Source: Auanema rhodensis (lineage: Eukaryota; Nematoda; Chromadorea; Rhabditida; Rhabditidae). Taken from it: a DNA stretch of 64,000 nucleotides. The stretch covers positions 17,576,476-17,640,475 of the forward strand of contig OZ059894.1 in the NCBI GenBank assembly GCA_964057225.1. The letters run 5' to 3'. This document shows positions 12,667 to 24,151 of the stretch, piece after piece (the stretch's first letter is position 1; every line of letters begins with the position of its first letter). The notes beneath the pieces are model-generated. The model had not been told where the DNA came from, made no database searches, and saw only the letters and a list, made by a program, of their open reading frames with translations. A program made the translations under genes and the position numbers.

Positions 12667-13408
12667 CTCTCCCTTACTCTTTCTTTCTCTTTATCTGTTA
12701 GTGAAGAATAGAAAAAGAGATAAAAGTCAGGTCGGAACTTAATAGGCTTCTACTAAATTAGTACATTAAACCAAGATTTAAAGAGATTTCATTGCCCCCC
12801 GCTACAGGCATTCTCTCCTCTTAGCTTTTCTCTTTCTCTCTCCTACTTTTTCATTTTTATAGAGTTCATATCCTTTGAATCTGTTGAAATGTACAGACAT
12901 CAGTTTTTTTGTAATAATGAATTCATATAATTTATTATGAATTTCAAAAACTCCATCCTCTCCACCCCCTGAAGACTCATAATACGCATTTTCACTCCTT
13001 ATGTCCACATATTTTTCTGTCTCTCTCAGTAATTTTTCAAATAAGTTAGCTTAAATGGTTTGAAAGACCTATTCCGTCATATTAATTCTTTCCAAACAGA
13101 ACTATTTCTGTTTTAAATTTCATTTCTTCCTTATTTGTTTGAAAAAAAAAATTTTAAACGATCTGGGAAGCATTACCTTACATCATTAAGACAATATTTT
13201 TTGAGAAGCAGTAATCGTTCTGACACCTGGACCGGAGTTTAGAATGTGAACTCATTGTTGCCTGACACATACACTTTCCGGATTTGAAGTTTGATATTTA
13301 AGCAAATTTTTGTTCATATGCTGCTTTAACTTAGAACCATTTACAATGTCTTCTTTTGCTTCTGGTAATTGCTTTCTATTATTTGTCCTCAGTTAAACCA
13401 CGCCTCCA
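11622..13408. other. Intergenic, AT-rich with simple repeats
   Basis: No convincing exon. It contains a short tandem repeat of a 10-mer (ATTACATGAA, about 2.6 copies, 12131-12156) and a long CT microsatellite (listed separately). A short patch of higher GC at about 13205-13275 has no clear reading frame. Confidence 0.5.
12612..12662. repeat. (CT)n microsatellite
   Basis: About 25 perfect CT units. The open frame that crosses it is only the Ser-Leu translation of the repeat and is not a gene. Confidence 0.97.
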
Positions 13409-13531
13409 ATGCGGCTTTCTGGCATTCTGGCTGTCGTCGTTGTCCTCTTTGCTTTGAAGCCTCGTTTCTCTCTCAAGCACAACAGACTGGACTCCGGCTC
13501 CCTTCTTGATTGTAAAGCTTTAGATTTTTGA
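13409..13531 (+). CDS. Isolated signal-peptide-like ORF (40 aa), uncertain
   Basis: A GC-rich island encodes a start Met followed by a strongly hydrophobic core (MRLSGILAVVVVLFALKP) and a short polar part ending SGSLLDC. It looks like a signal peptide plus the beginning of a secreted precursor. A possible donor (GTAAAG) lies at 13512-13517, so it could be a first exon, but I could not identify a matching second exon. No family is recognised. Confidence 0.25.
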   Translation: MRLSGILAVVVVLFALKPRFSLKHNRLDSGSLLDCKALDF

Positions 13532-16500
13532 TCTGAAAATTTATATTAAAATTTAAGAGAATACTAATTTTCTAAATAAAAAGTTTGCAGCATTAAGTTT
13601 ATGATTTCCCAACATATTCTCAACATTTAAAAATTCGATGCTGGTTTACATAGTTATATTCTTGGAGAATTTTGTTTATGTTCCTATTGTTAGGCAATCC
13701 TTCTGGTCTATTATTAGGAAACAATTTTGAGAGCATTGCAATGACAGACAACCTCTCCTTTGAATGTAAAAAAATATAAAAAGAAAGTTAGGAAAAAACA
13801 AAATTATTTATTTATTCATATTTTGACATTTTAGAATATACTAATATTTAATCGGATTTTCATCTTATTTCTACTTCAACACCTATTTTAGTTTTAAGAA
13901 GTTACATACACATACACATACGATGCTATGTATACTACCCTTTCACCATTTTGTAAATAGTTTACATTAATTTTCATTTTTACTAATACTTCTATACGAA
14001 TCGGTTGTATTTATGTGTATATGTATATTCATATATTATAATATATAATGTATAATTATATAAATAAATATAAGAATATTTATTTTTCACTTTCTATTTT
14101 ATTTAAAATGTTTAATTGATGATAATGATGTTTCTACACCAGATTATATTATCAATCTTTTACATTTTATTCATTTCATCACACAATTTTATATTATTTA
14201 AAGCAGCTGCGTTCAAATGTTAATTGGATGAGTTGGAAATATCAGTGACAATAGCTTTTTTCTTTTCGGCTCATTCATCCTTTTAAACTATGAATTTGAA
14301 ATGGAATGTACATAGGTTTGCATGTTATCATCATCATATACTCCGCCTCCTAAACAGTTGGCTTCAAGAACAATGGAAAATCAAAGTCATCGTGTTCTAA
14401 TCCATTTTGTTCTGACAATCTTAGCTTGTATATCTACACACCTGTTACATTATATTCTTTCTTAATCACAATATGTCTCAATTCTTATTATATAGATATA
14501 CATATGTATACACATGTATTTATGTTTAAAAAAGCCAATTTTTCAATAATTTCTTTATTCATTTCTCTTTCCAATCGTTTAAAAGCATTTGAAAAACACG
14601 TATATATGAATGTATATATAAGCTATTTTGATTTTCTAATTGAAAAGTTCTGTGTAGCTTGGCAAACTTTACTTTTTTTGAATATATTAGATTCAGATTT
14701 AGGAGAAAAAAACATTTCTTAAGTTATAAAGCGAAAAATTTTATGTAGAACATACATATTCATTCATCCATTTATATTTTAAAACTTTTTATTGATCCTA
14801 ATAAAAGCTAATAAGGTTCTTAACCATGTATAGTATACTATATATTCATATATATTTATTTGGAAAACGAAAACGAATACGACTTCTGAAAGTTGATAAG
14901 AAGAAATTTCAATCAAGTGAAAATTGCAAATGAAAATTATACGAAAAAAAATGAATTTTTTTGGCTATTTGAAGAGAGAGGAAGTAAGAGGTGGATGTGA
15001 CAAGTTTTCTGTTCGAACAGAAGTGTCCAGTGTATATGTACAACTGTTATTCAATTTGGATGCTCTTATATAAACAACATAATTATAACTTTCTATATTA
15101 TTATTTTAAAACTTAAATCTATTTGAGATCGACAACTGAAGATTAAGAGACATCCGAGTGGCTTTCATGCAAACAAAAGATAACTAATTCGTTCTAATAG
15201 TCTCCGCACATTGTTTTCTTCAAATTTTTAGTTTCTAAATACTTTCTGCCACTGGAAAGCCGTTCAAATAAGTCTCTCAGATTAGAATAAGAAGATGGTT
15301 AGAAGTGAGAGAGAAAAAAAGAGAGAGAGAGAGAGGGAAGATAGAAAGGGAAAGAGTATGTTTAAATGAAAAGAGTACTATTTCTCGATCGTCATAACTC
15401 TTCTTAGTTGAATATATTTCTGGTTGCTCAAGCTTTCCTAACTATATTAATTATTTTTGACAATTTGCTGCTGTTTTCTATTTGATTTTTCTTGTCTTTG
15501 ATCATTGAATATAGAAATTTTTTTTAATCGAAACATACAATCTTTATAATGAGTTCTTTAAATTGACAGAACTACTTTATTTGTGAAATATAGCATCAAC
15601 GAAATCGAGAATGTTGTCTTTCTACCTGATTTATGACAACTTTAATCCAACTATTGAACAAGTGGCATTTCTAACAGTACAGATGCGATGTGCGGTTGTT
15701 CATAGTTTTATTTTTAAATTTATCTTTAGATTTCATAGTTATCTTACTGATTTACATTTTTTTTTAATTTTTATGAGACGTAACTGATTGATCAGAAGTC
15801 TTTTGTGGCTTTATCCCACAAGTTTCCCACATTCGTCATAGTGCTTCCGACCAGAAGTATTAGAACGTAGACCGAGTGCAGCCTTATTTCAAAAGAAAAC
15901 GAGTCAGCTTAGAGAAAGTGTGAACGAGTAGAGAGGTAAAGCGAGTATGGCGAAAAAGTCGTTAAAAGGGTTCAAAAGAGAAGATTGGAAGTGCTAAAAG
16001 AATAGAAATGAAGAGAGTTCTTCTATAGCAGTCAAAGCCAATTTTCGAGTTTTTGTCAGATTTATTCGAAACAATACAACATTTCACCCTATCATACTAT
16101 ATGGATGCTTTATGTTTAATAGCAAGTTATAAAAAAAAATAATTTAATGACAAATAGATTTAGAATTTCTTTGATTTTAATTAATTCAACTAGTTTTAGT
16201 GTGTATTTTCATAAAATTCAATATTATTCTATAGCATTAACTTTAAATAAAATGTATTTTAAAATGAATAAAGTCATATAGTTGAAAGCGGATAAAAATT
16301 ATTGAAGAGACAGCAGTTATACTGTGAGAGACTTAGACAGATAAAGATGAGCCATCAGAAGGGTTGTAGATTGAAGAGCATCAAGACAGCCTCTTTCAAT
16401 TCATTACTTTTTCCCTCAAATTTATCATTCACCATTCTTCCCCGAGGCATTTCCTTGTTCAACTATCGGGTACTATTCACATCTTGCTTAAGTACCGCGT

Positions 16501-17454
16501 TCGTTAGACAACAGACGCTCTGCCTGTTACATATTTCTTATGTAGGCGTCGGCATCGTCGTCATACTCTTCGGAATCCCCACGTGTATTGAATGTTCTAT
16601 ATACCCTGAAGCAATAACTTGTTGTTGACCCCCACGAGATTTATTGCTCAGCATTGATATGCCTGAAGCCAAATGAATTCCCTGTAGTTGGTGAAGATTA
16701 AGTAGTCGAAAGGCTGAAAACACTATTCGTATTTCAGAACTTTTCGTTCGAATCAAAGTAGCCGAACTAAATGGAAGGCTTGCATGAGAATAAGAAGCTA
16801 TATCTATCGGAACATTTTTTCCCATTGCAATGTAGAACAGATGGTTCAAAGAAAGAAATATTAGAGATAAGTATATATATATATATAGAAAGAGAGAGAA
16901 AGAAAAAAAAGAGGAAAAAGGGAGACAGTTAAACACATTGTCATGGGCAACTCTAGTTTATTTGCTATTCGACATCGAAAAAAATCGAATGAACCTCTGT
17001 ATTCATGTGTTTATTAAAAGAAAAATATTGTTTGAACCATTGAAGTCTAATTAAATTTTTCAACCTTTATTCAAACTGTTTATTCTTTTCAACCAAATAT
17101 TCGAAAGAATTGTTGTGCTTCTGATCTCAACGTCTTAAACCACTCTCCATTCCATCCCCCCCCTTCATCATTTTCTTCACTCATTTCTTGAAAATCTTTG
17201 TATAAACCTGGAAACTTTCTCAAAATCTATTTTGGTTTCTCTACTTTACTAACTAATTGTATACTGAATATTTAAAGAAAATGAAGAAGAATTTAATTAG
17301 TCCACATTTTGTGGATCGTATTTGATTATCGTTGAAAACTTCTTGGTTTTCTTTTACTTATTTACCATATCTCGAATGAGACACACAATGAAATATGTGT
17401 TTCAATGTTAAGTAAGAGTGATTAGATTTCAAATAGAAACCGCATATTGAAAAA

Positions 17455-17500
17455 TAGAGAGAGAGAGAGTGAGAGAGAGACAGAAAGAGAGAGAGAGAAA
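17455..17500. repeat. (GA)n-rich purine tract
   Basis: Interrupted GA repeat, about 46 bp. It is complementary to the CT tract about 200 bp to the right. Confidence 0.9.
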
Positions 17501-17696
17501 GAAAAATATGTAGAAGAACAGGAAGAACATTACTTCAGGGTGTCAAATCCACATGGGTACTATCCCATGGGATCACTCGAAGTGAAAAGGATTGAGGGTC
17601 AGTACAACAAATGAAAAGAATAGAATTTGCATTCAACTCGTATGGACCAGCGTTCACACACTTTTCCTTTTTCTATTTAAGCAAATCTCTACGATC

Positions 17697-17702
17697 TCTC
17701 TT

Positions 17703-17752
<50 letters not shown>
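17697..17752. repeat. (CT)n microsatellite
   Basis: Nearly perfect CT repeat. It forms an imperfect inverted pair with the GA tract at 17455-17500. Confidence 0.95.
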
Positions 17753-17753
<1 letters not shown>

Positions 17754-19715
17754 TATTCTTTCAAGTATATACAAGTATGAATACATAGTTGTGTCATCTT
17801 GTTCTTCTTACTTGTTACTTTCCTGATTCTATTTTATCAGATTTCTTGATAATTGTACTTACACATCTCATTTTGTCTCAAATATCTTTAAAGCTTCTGA
17901 AGAATCTCTGATTCTTTATAATTGAATTTTTGAAATCATACGACTTAATCATACTGTATATTTGAAAGCTTGTTTTACCCATATAAAGCCATGAATATAT
18001 TTTTTCTTTGAAGCTTCATTTCTCTCTCTCTCTCCTTTCTTTTTTTCTTTTCACACGTTCTTAGAAATTACTAAGTTTTTTTCTTGTAAAGTTGTCTCTT
18101 TTAAGCTTAAAATATTCTTTAGAATAATAATTTCAACTATTTTTTTATGTTTAACCAATGAATTCATTAGCTTTTTACAATTGTTTGTGCTTTCTTTTAT
18201 CGAGATAAAAGTTATATCCGCAGGAGGCAAATGAAGAATGTTGTCCGATGAATCTGAATCTAATCTAATCAAAGGACCCGAAATTCGTTAAGACAATTCC
18301 TGGTCCTCCTCCAACCAGAGTATGGCTCCATTCATCGTCAGACTGATGACATTTCTTTTGAGCTTTCAGATACTCAACATCTTCATCTCTCTTTCATTCT
18401 CTTTTAGATTCCTCTCATAGCGTGAACGTTGTTCAAGAAGTACCTTTCAGAAGACCGATGAGTAACCTATAATCAGAGATTAACACTCACTTATCTACTT
18501 TCATTATATTATAATTAAAATAGTTTCACCAAAAAAATATTCCAAAAAGAAGTTTGAAGAAAAAAATAATTTTGTCAAGTTTTCCGACTTTTCAATGTCA
18601 ATTCTATAGCTGAGGTTCAGTAGAGCAGTCAGATTGTGAGCCGTACAAGTGAATTAAGTAGTATGAGAGTTTCGACGAGTTTCGTAAGGCTCCACCCCGG
18701 AAAGGAAAGATTCCTTCAGAAAGATTAGTTTTCTTTATTTCCAAGTTTAAACTGAAAGTACTTGTCTTATCAATAAAGTAACTTATTCTGTGATTGCTCA
18801 ATCTCTTCGTTTGTGGTCATCTTCCTCAAGCTGAAACATCATGTGACGTACCATTTCATGGATGTATCATATTCACTTTTTATGGTTTTTGAACTATTTG
18901 TTCATAATATTATATAAAAAGATTAAAAAAACAACAAGATGGGCATATTGTAAGAAGCTTCATAGATGTCTTGTGTATTGGGATGTATATGACGAGTCTT
19001 TCTTATTCTTGATTAACCAAGCTACAATTCCCTTTTAATCAAAACATTTTAAACCACGTGCATCATAAAAGCAATTTTCTCTCAGAAATTGTGCGTTTCA
19101 ATCTGAAAATTGAAAAAAAAAGTTCAAAACCGAACCATAAATTCATTTGAGAGTTCAAGATTGATCATACTGATCTGAATTAAAGAAGTATCTTATTTGA
19201 ATGAACATTTATTTATGCAGTTTTTCTTCTTTCACAGATTTATCTATCTCTTCATGTGTCTGCCATTTATTGTCTCTTTAGCAATTGAATTTAGACGACA
19301 TCCGACTGCGAAAAGAGATGAAACATGTCTCATTTCAACTGCTATTCTATTCTTTTCAGGCCATCTGACACATTTAGTTATGCTTAGATTTACTTGTTTT
19401 TTTTGTTGCTTTGTTAGTATAAACAATATATTCAGTTTGACTTTCTTCCTTTTTTTCTTTAAATTATTCTATAATTTCACCGATTTTATATGTTCCTCCA
19501 CTTCAAAAATCTGGGTAGTTACTTTCAGAAGAAAGTTTGGATGTCTCACATCCAAATTATCTTCACTTACCAGTTTTTACTATAAATTTCATTTTCACAA
19601 TGACCACTTGAATTTTCGGATTTTTTTCCTCTTTTCCTCATTTCTTCGTATATATGTGTTTTAAAGAATTATTTTAAATCATTTATTTATTCTATTTCAG
19701 CCTAATGAAGTGTCG

Positions 19716-21194
19716 ATGTGGCTAGTATGGCTGTGCTTTGCGATGGGATCAGCTCTCGCTTACATCGAGGAGCCATACCAAAATCCATATAGACGTATGT
19801 TTAGCTAGTTAGCATAAAATATATTTAAAATAATTTTATAATTCTATTGTATATATGAAGTTATAAGTTTCCTTTAACACGAGAGACATGTCATAGTTTG
19901 AAATTAAAATCATGAAAGATGTAAAATAGAAAAGATCATGAAGTACAAATGAATGTATGGACTTCTTGTTCTTCTTCCCGGTAGCACATCTTCTTGCTCG
20001 AGCACTTGAAGTAGAGCTCTTCTGCTCTTCTTTGACCTATTGTCTTAAACTCTCTTCACAATTTCAATCATTTGTTCTTTTTACTTTCATAACTTTCAAT
20101 ATGCTTTTCATTTCTATATAATCTTTCAAATTCATTTTATGTTTCTACATCATATTCTACATAGATGTTTATGAAAATATTTTATTTCATTCATTTTCTT
20201 CTGTCTGCTATGTGTAATCTGCTTCTGTAATTCAGAATCCTCTAACTTTTTCTGTTCAATTTATGAATTTCTTATCCATTGACATGCATTCCTCGACGTA
20301 ACTTAAGTTTCTTTGCAACTTCGCTATCTGAATTGAAAAAAAAACTTTCAAGTTTTCTAAAACTAATTTCCTTTCCAGCTAACTTCAGGTTTCTACGCAG
20401 ATTTACAAATTTTTGGTTATTTATTGGTATTGTTGATTTTGAATGAAAAATAAAAGAAAATAGTCCTATTACCTTGTACGAGAATCTCGTTAAAACGTGT
20501 CCTTAGATACAAAAAGAAAAAGCTTTTTTTATGTTTTTGTCCTTTTTAGAGCTTCTTCTCAATGGACCTTTCAATTGTACAGACGTTTTTTTCTATTTTT
20601 CTTAATGATCATCGTACAGCATTTAAGAATGAACGGCCAGAAAAAAGCTAAAAAGCAAAAAAAAAAATAACGAAAATTGGAAAAGCTAAAGCATTAGTTT
20701 GAATCATTTTTCTTAAAAATCATTTTAATTATAATTATAAAATCAATTTGTTCTGATTTATATTTATTTATTGAATAATGAATTATCGGAACAATTGTTC
20801 ATTAGGATCTTCTTTAAGATTTGGATATAAGATAAGAAGTTACTATTGTAAAGTCACCGTTGAAAATTGCTCATTTCTTCCTCTTTTTTTCACTTATATA
20901 CACACATATATTCTTCTATCTTTTCCTAAAGTACTTAGTTGTTTCATTTTCTTTTGTATATTCCTTTCCTTTAAAATTTCCGAATGATTTTCTATATATT
21001 ACATCTTTGTGTGTGAATCTTTTGAATGAAATTTAGATGAAAATTAATGAAATCATTGTTGTATTCACGATCCAGACGACCAAATTGTTGTCACCTTCCA
21101 GAAGCCTGAAAGCGTTGGGTGTCTGACTTCATCCTTTATTCGCCGTCATTCAGCTGTCGAAAGCTGGAGCTCTTCAATCATTTGTTTTAGATAG
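19716..21194 (+). CDS. Candidate small secreted protein (66 aa, two exons)
   Basis: Exon 1 (19716-19794) starts with a textbook signal peptide, MWLVWLCFAMGSALA, and continues YIEEPYQNPYR to a donor GTATGT. A strong TTTCTATTTCAG acceptor sits just 5' of the ATG (19689-19700) and could be a trans-splice or 5' UTR splice site. Exon 2 (21076-21194) follows an acceptor TCCAG and joins in the same phase to give about 40 more residues, with one Cys near the middle, a dibasic RR, and ending SSSIICFR before TAG. No family is recognised. The dibasic site and signal peptide would suit a neuropeptide-like or secreted precursor, but this is inference. The intron (1.28 kb) is long for this genome. Exon 1 is also open on the minus strand. 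Confidence 0.4.
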
Positions 21195-22552
21195 ATTTCT
21201 CCAATTTTCTTTTACACTTGCACACTGAAGCTTTTATCCTCTCATGCTTTCGGACAGGTGATTGGAAACTCTGTCCTCTTCATTGTGTCATCATTTTCAC
21301 ACCTCTCTTTTCAACCATCATCGTCATCATCATATTCAATCATTCTCTCTTTCTCTCTTGTAATTTCAGCTCAGAACCTTACTCTCCTCATATCTTTCTC
21401 TTTCTCTATAGGTATATGTCCTCCTTATCTCTCTTTCTATTTCTTTTCCAATCTATAATCATTTAACATGTTCTATTTTGCTTGAAAATTTCAAGCGAAC
21501 AATTTTTGAAATTCGTATATACTATGTTATCTTCAATTTGTCTACTTGATTTTTCTTATTTCACTACGTTCTATACTATTTTTATTAAAATCATCTTATA
21601 CATTTTTATTTGGCATTCCTAGTTCTATTCATTTATGGAAATCCTTCTGTCTATCCCATTCCATCATTGCCTCAGGATATAGAAGGTATAAAGTCTCGTG
21701 GGTAAACGCCCAGCCAATACCATACTGAGCTTAGCCTGAGGCAGAGGATGCCAACTACGTCGTCTTCAGTTGTTCGTAATTCACCCAACCAAACGGCTCT
21801 GTCTTTTCTTCCTCCTTTTCTTTTTCTTATTCTTCAATATCCATCATCATCACCCTTTATTTCAAGCCGACCGTACAGCAACACATCGTTTCTAGTGCCG
21901 ATGTGCATGTGTCCTTCCGATTCCTGAGAAAAATGATGACAGCCATCTGTACTCTCCAGCTAAATTGGGTCCATCGGGAATCAAGCTGGAACTATTTACT
22001 AAATTAGGAAATACGTTCTTCCTTGTTTTTCTTATATAGCAATCATGTAAAGTCAAAATGATTTTATAGCATATATCTCTTAAATAATCTAGTAAACCTA
22101 TTTTAGAATCTAAAATAAAAAAAGTTTCCTGACCATCAGCTTCAAAGCTTTTCTCCCAAAAAAAGGAGTAATTGCCAAATATCCGTCTTTCTTTCCCTTT
22201 GCTAACACTATAATTCAACTCAGATATGAGTTTCTTCTATTAAATCTAATTCGAACTTCTTCTATTTCTTTTTCCTCACATTATTTTGTTTCTGACAATG
22301 CAATCAAATTGCCTTATTGTCTTTTGCATCTTCTTGGCTCCCTGTTCTCCACCAAATTTACGGATTTAGCCGATCCTTCTTGCTTTTCTTCTGTTTATTT
22401 CATCATTCATAGATTTCTTCGATATTATATTCCAGTTCTTATGTTTTAAAACATTTTTTCAAAGAAACAAAAACAACAACAAACGATTTGCTCTTTATTA
22501 AGTGACTTCATTGTCGTCCAGTTTACATGGACAATTAGAGACATGTGTGGTC
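21195..22552. other. Unresolved GC-richer region
   Basis: Contains CT/TC-rich DNA (21290-21450) and an island at about 21640-21990 that is open on both strands: a plus frame ATG 21748 to TGA 21927 (59 codons) and minus frames 21926-21834 and 21833-21672. I cannot decide whether any is a gene; see findings. Confidence 0.35.
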
Positions 22553-23684
22553 ATGACTATTATTGTCTTCGTGCTTTTCCTTCTAGGACCTGTAATAGCG
22601 TCTGTTAACCGTCCATATACCATATATGATGGTACAATAACTAAAAGCGGTAAATAATCATAAAATATACTAAAAATTATTTTATTATTTCCAAAAAAAA
22701 TAATTTTAAAGAAAAAATTGAGAATTTTCAATTGATTAAAGATTTTGTTTATATGTTATGTCATTCAAACAAAACAACAATTATCTGAAATAAATGTGTA
22801 AAATTCAAGTAAACTTGTTGAGAAAATTCAAAAGTATTTTGATGAAAATTATATTTTTTCTATTTTTTCAGATACAGCTCGTTGTTTCTCATGTATGTCT
22901 AAATTATATGAAGCGGTTTGGCCAGCATTATCTCATATTTATAAAAAACCGAAGAATTTCACTGGTAAGATTTTTCTTTTTTAAGAATTAATATTTAAAA
23001 AATATAATATTTTTGACATTTGATTTTACTTTTAAATGACTAAAATGATGATTTTGTATATTACGAGAATGAGAAGACATTTTTTCTGCTTTAAAAATCC
23101 AATAAAGAAAAGCATAAAATTGGATAATAAACTAGAAATGTTCAATTTTGGATTTTTTTTAAAGACGACTGTGATGATGAGCATCTAATGGATGGTCGTG
23201 TAGATGTTGTACATTGCTCAACAATATGTGTTTCTATGTATGAACAACCTAATATAGCAGGTAAATACATTAAATATATCATATAATTAATTTTCTTATC
23301 ATAAAGGTGTCCGAATAAGAGGACATATACGAGGTTGTATGAGTGAAGTTCTTTTAAATGGTTTTAATACTACTATTGTCAATTGGTATCGTTGGATGCA
23401 TAGGGATTCCTGTAGACCATATAGGTACGTATCATACTATAAGTATATTTTCAAATTATTTTAATTTAAAAATTATATATTATACATATAATTAAAGATT
23501 TATTGATTCATTTCATTATAGGAAAAAAGATCTCTTCAAACTAACTGATCAGACAAATGATGATTCAACTATTGATGTCTGCACTTGCTATTCAGATTAT
23601 TGCAATGGTAATTCATCATCCGTATATTCATTTCCTTTTCTATTTCTTATTTCTTTAATAATATATCGAAGTTCATGGAGCTAA
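22553..23684 (+). CDS. GPI-anchored Ly6/three-finger protein, ODR-2/HOT-like
   Basis: Five exons; ATG 22553, TAA 23682-23684; about 185 residues. It starts with a signal peptide (MTIIVFVLFLLGPVIASV), then a long Ly6-type domain: CFSCMSKLYEAVWPAL, KPKNFTDDCDD, a VVHCSTICVSMYE segment, GVRIRGHIRGC, CRPY, and the closing VCTCYSDYCNG, where the final C-N pair is the Ly6 hallmark. The C-terminus is hydrophobic (FPFLFLISLIIYRSSWS), as expected for GPI attachment. NFT in the exon 2-3 join is an N-glycosylation site. The extended spacing and the CxxC...YEAVW...NFTDxC pattern resemble the nematode ODR-2/HOT family, ODR-2 being needed for olfaction in C. elegans. The exact subfamily is not certain. Confidence 0.75.
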
Positions 23685-24151
23685 TAGAAGTTTTATCTCG
23701 ATATTCGTAGATGTTGCTCATCTTCTATGTCAATTCTGTGTTTTTTCAATTTTTATTTTGCTTTATTCTTATTTCATCTATAATAAGTAATATCTTTTAA
23801 AACATTTTCAATATTTCTTTCTTTTTCCTTGAAAATTTGATTAATCAAATTATCTTTTTTTTCCATAGTAATACGGGTTCATACAAATTTATGTATTCTT
23901 TATACGTGAAAATATGTTTTTTTTCCTGTTTAAACATTTGTCTCAAAGCTATATGATGCTCAAGATATGGATAGTTTATTCAATTTCTTATGTTATATAG
24001 ATAAACTATCATTTATTTATATTATTATGTAATATTATATAAAAATAATAATTAAAACAAATGATATAAGTTTATAAAAAAAAACAAATATTTTATACAA
24101 ATATAAATACATTAAAGGCACTTTTCAATTTTAAAATAAAACAAATTCAAT
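23685..24151. other. Convergent intergenic region
   Basis: Very AT-rich stretch between the Ly6 gene (+) and the cuticlin-like gene (-); the 3' ends face each other. A palindrome-like ATGGATAGTTTATTC / GATAAACTATCAT pair lies at 23967-24012. No gene seen. Confidence 0.5.

Larger units (their letters stand above)
13532..19715. other. Large non-coding or unresolved region with GC islands
   Basis: About 6 kb, largely AT-rich. GA and CT tracts lie at 15306-15337, 17455-17500 and 17697-17752. GC-richer islands lie at about 15780-16030, 16400-16830, 17530-17600, 18230-18450, 18600-18840 and 19290-19380. The islands hold short open frames on both strands, so frame alone does not show which strand is used. 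The most protein-like minus-strand pieces are described as findings. Confidence 0.4.

Noticed and set aside
12519-12701. Open frame with long Ser-Leu run
   Set aside because: It is the translation of a CT microsatellite; the same applies to frames at 17592-17826, 54479-54679 and 59939-60286.
16302-16628. Plus-strand frame of 108 codons with hydrophobic end
   Set aside because: The first half is low-complexity, there are no good splice sites, and the opposite strand is equally open.
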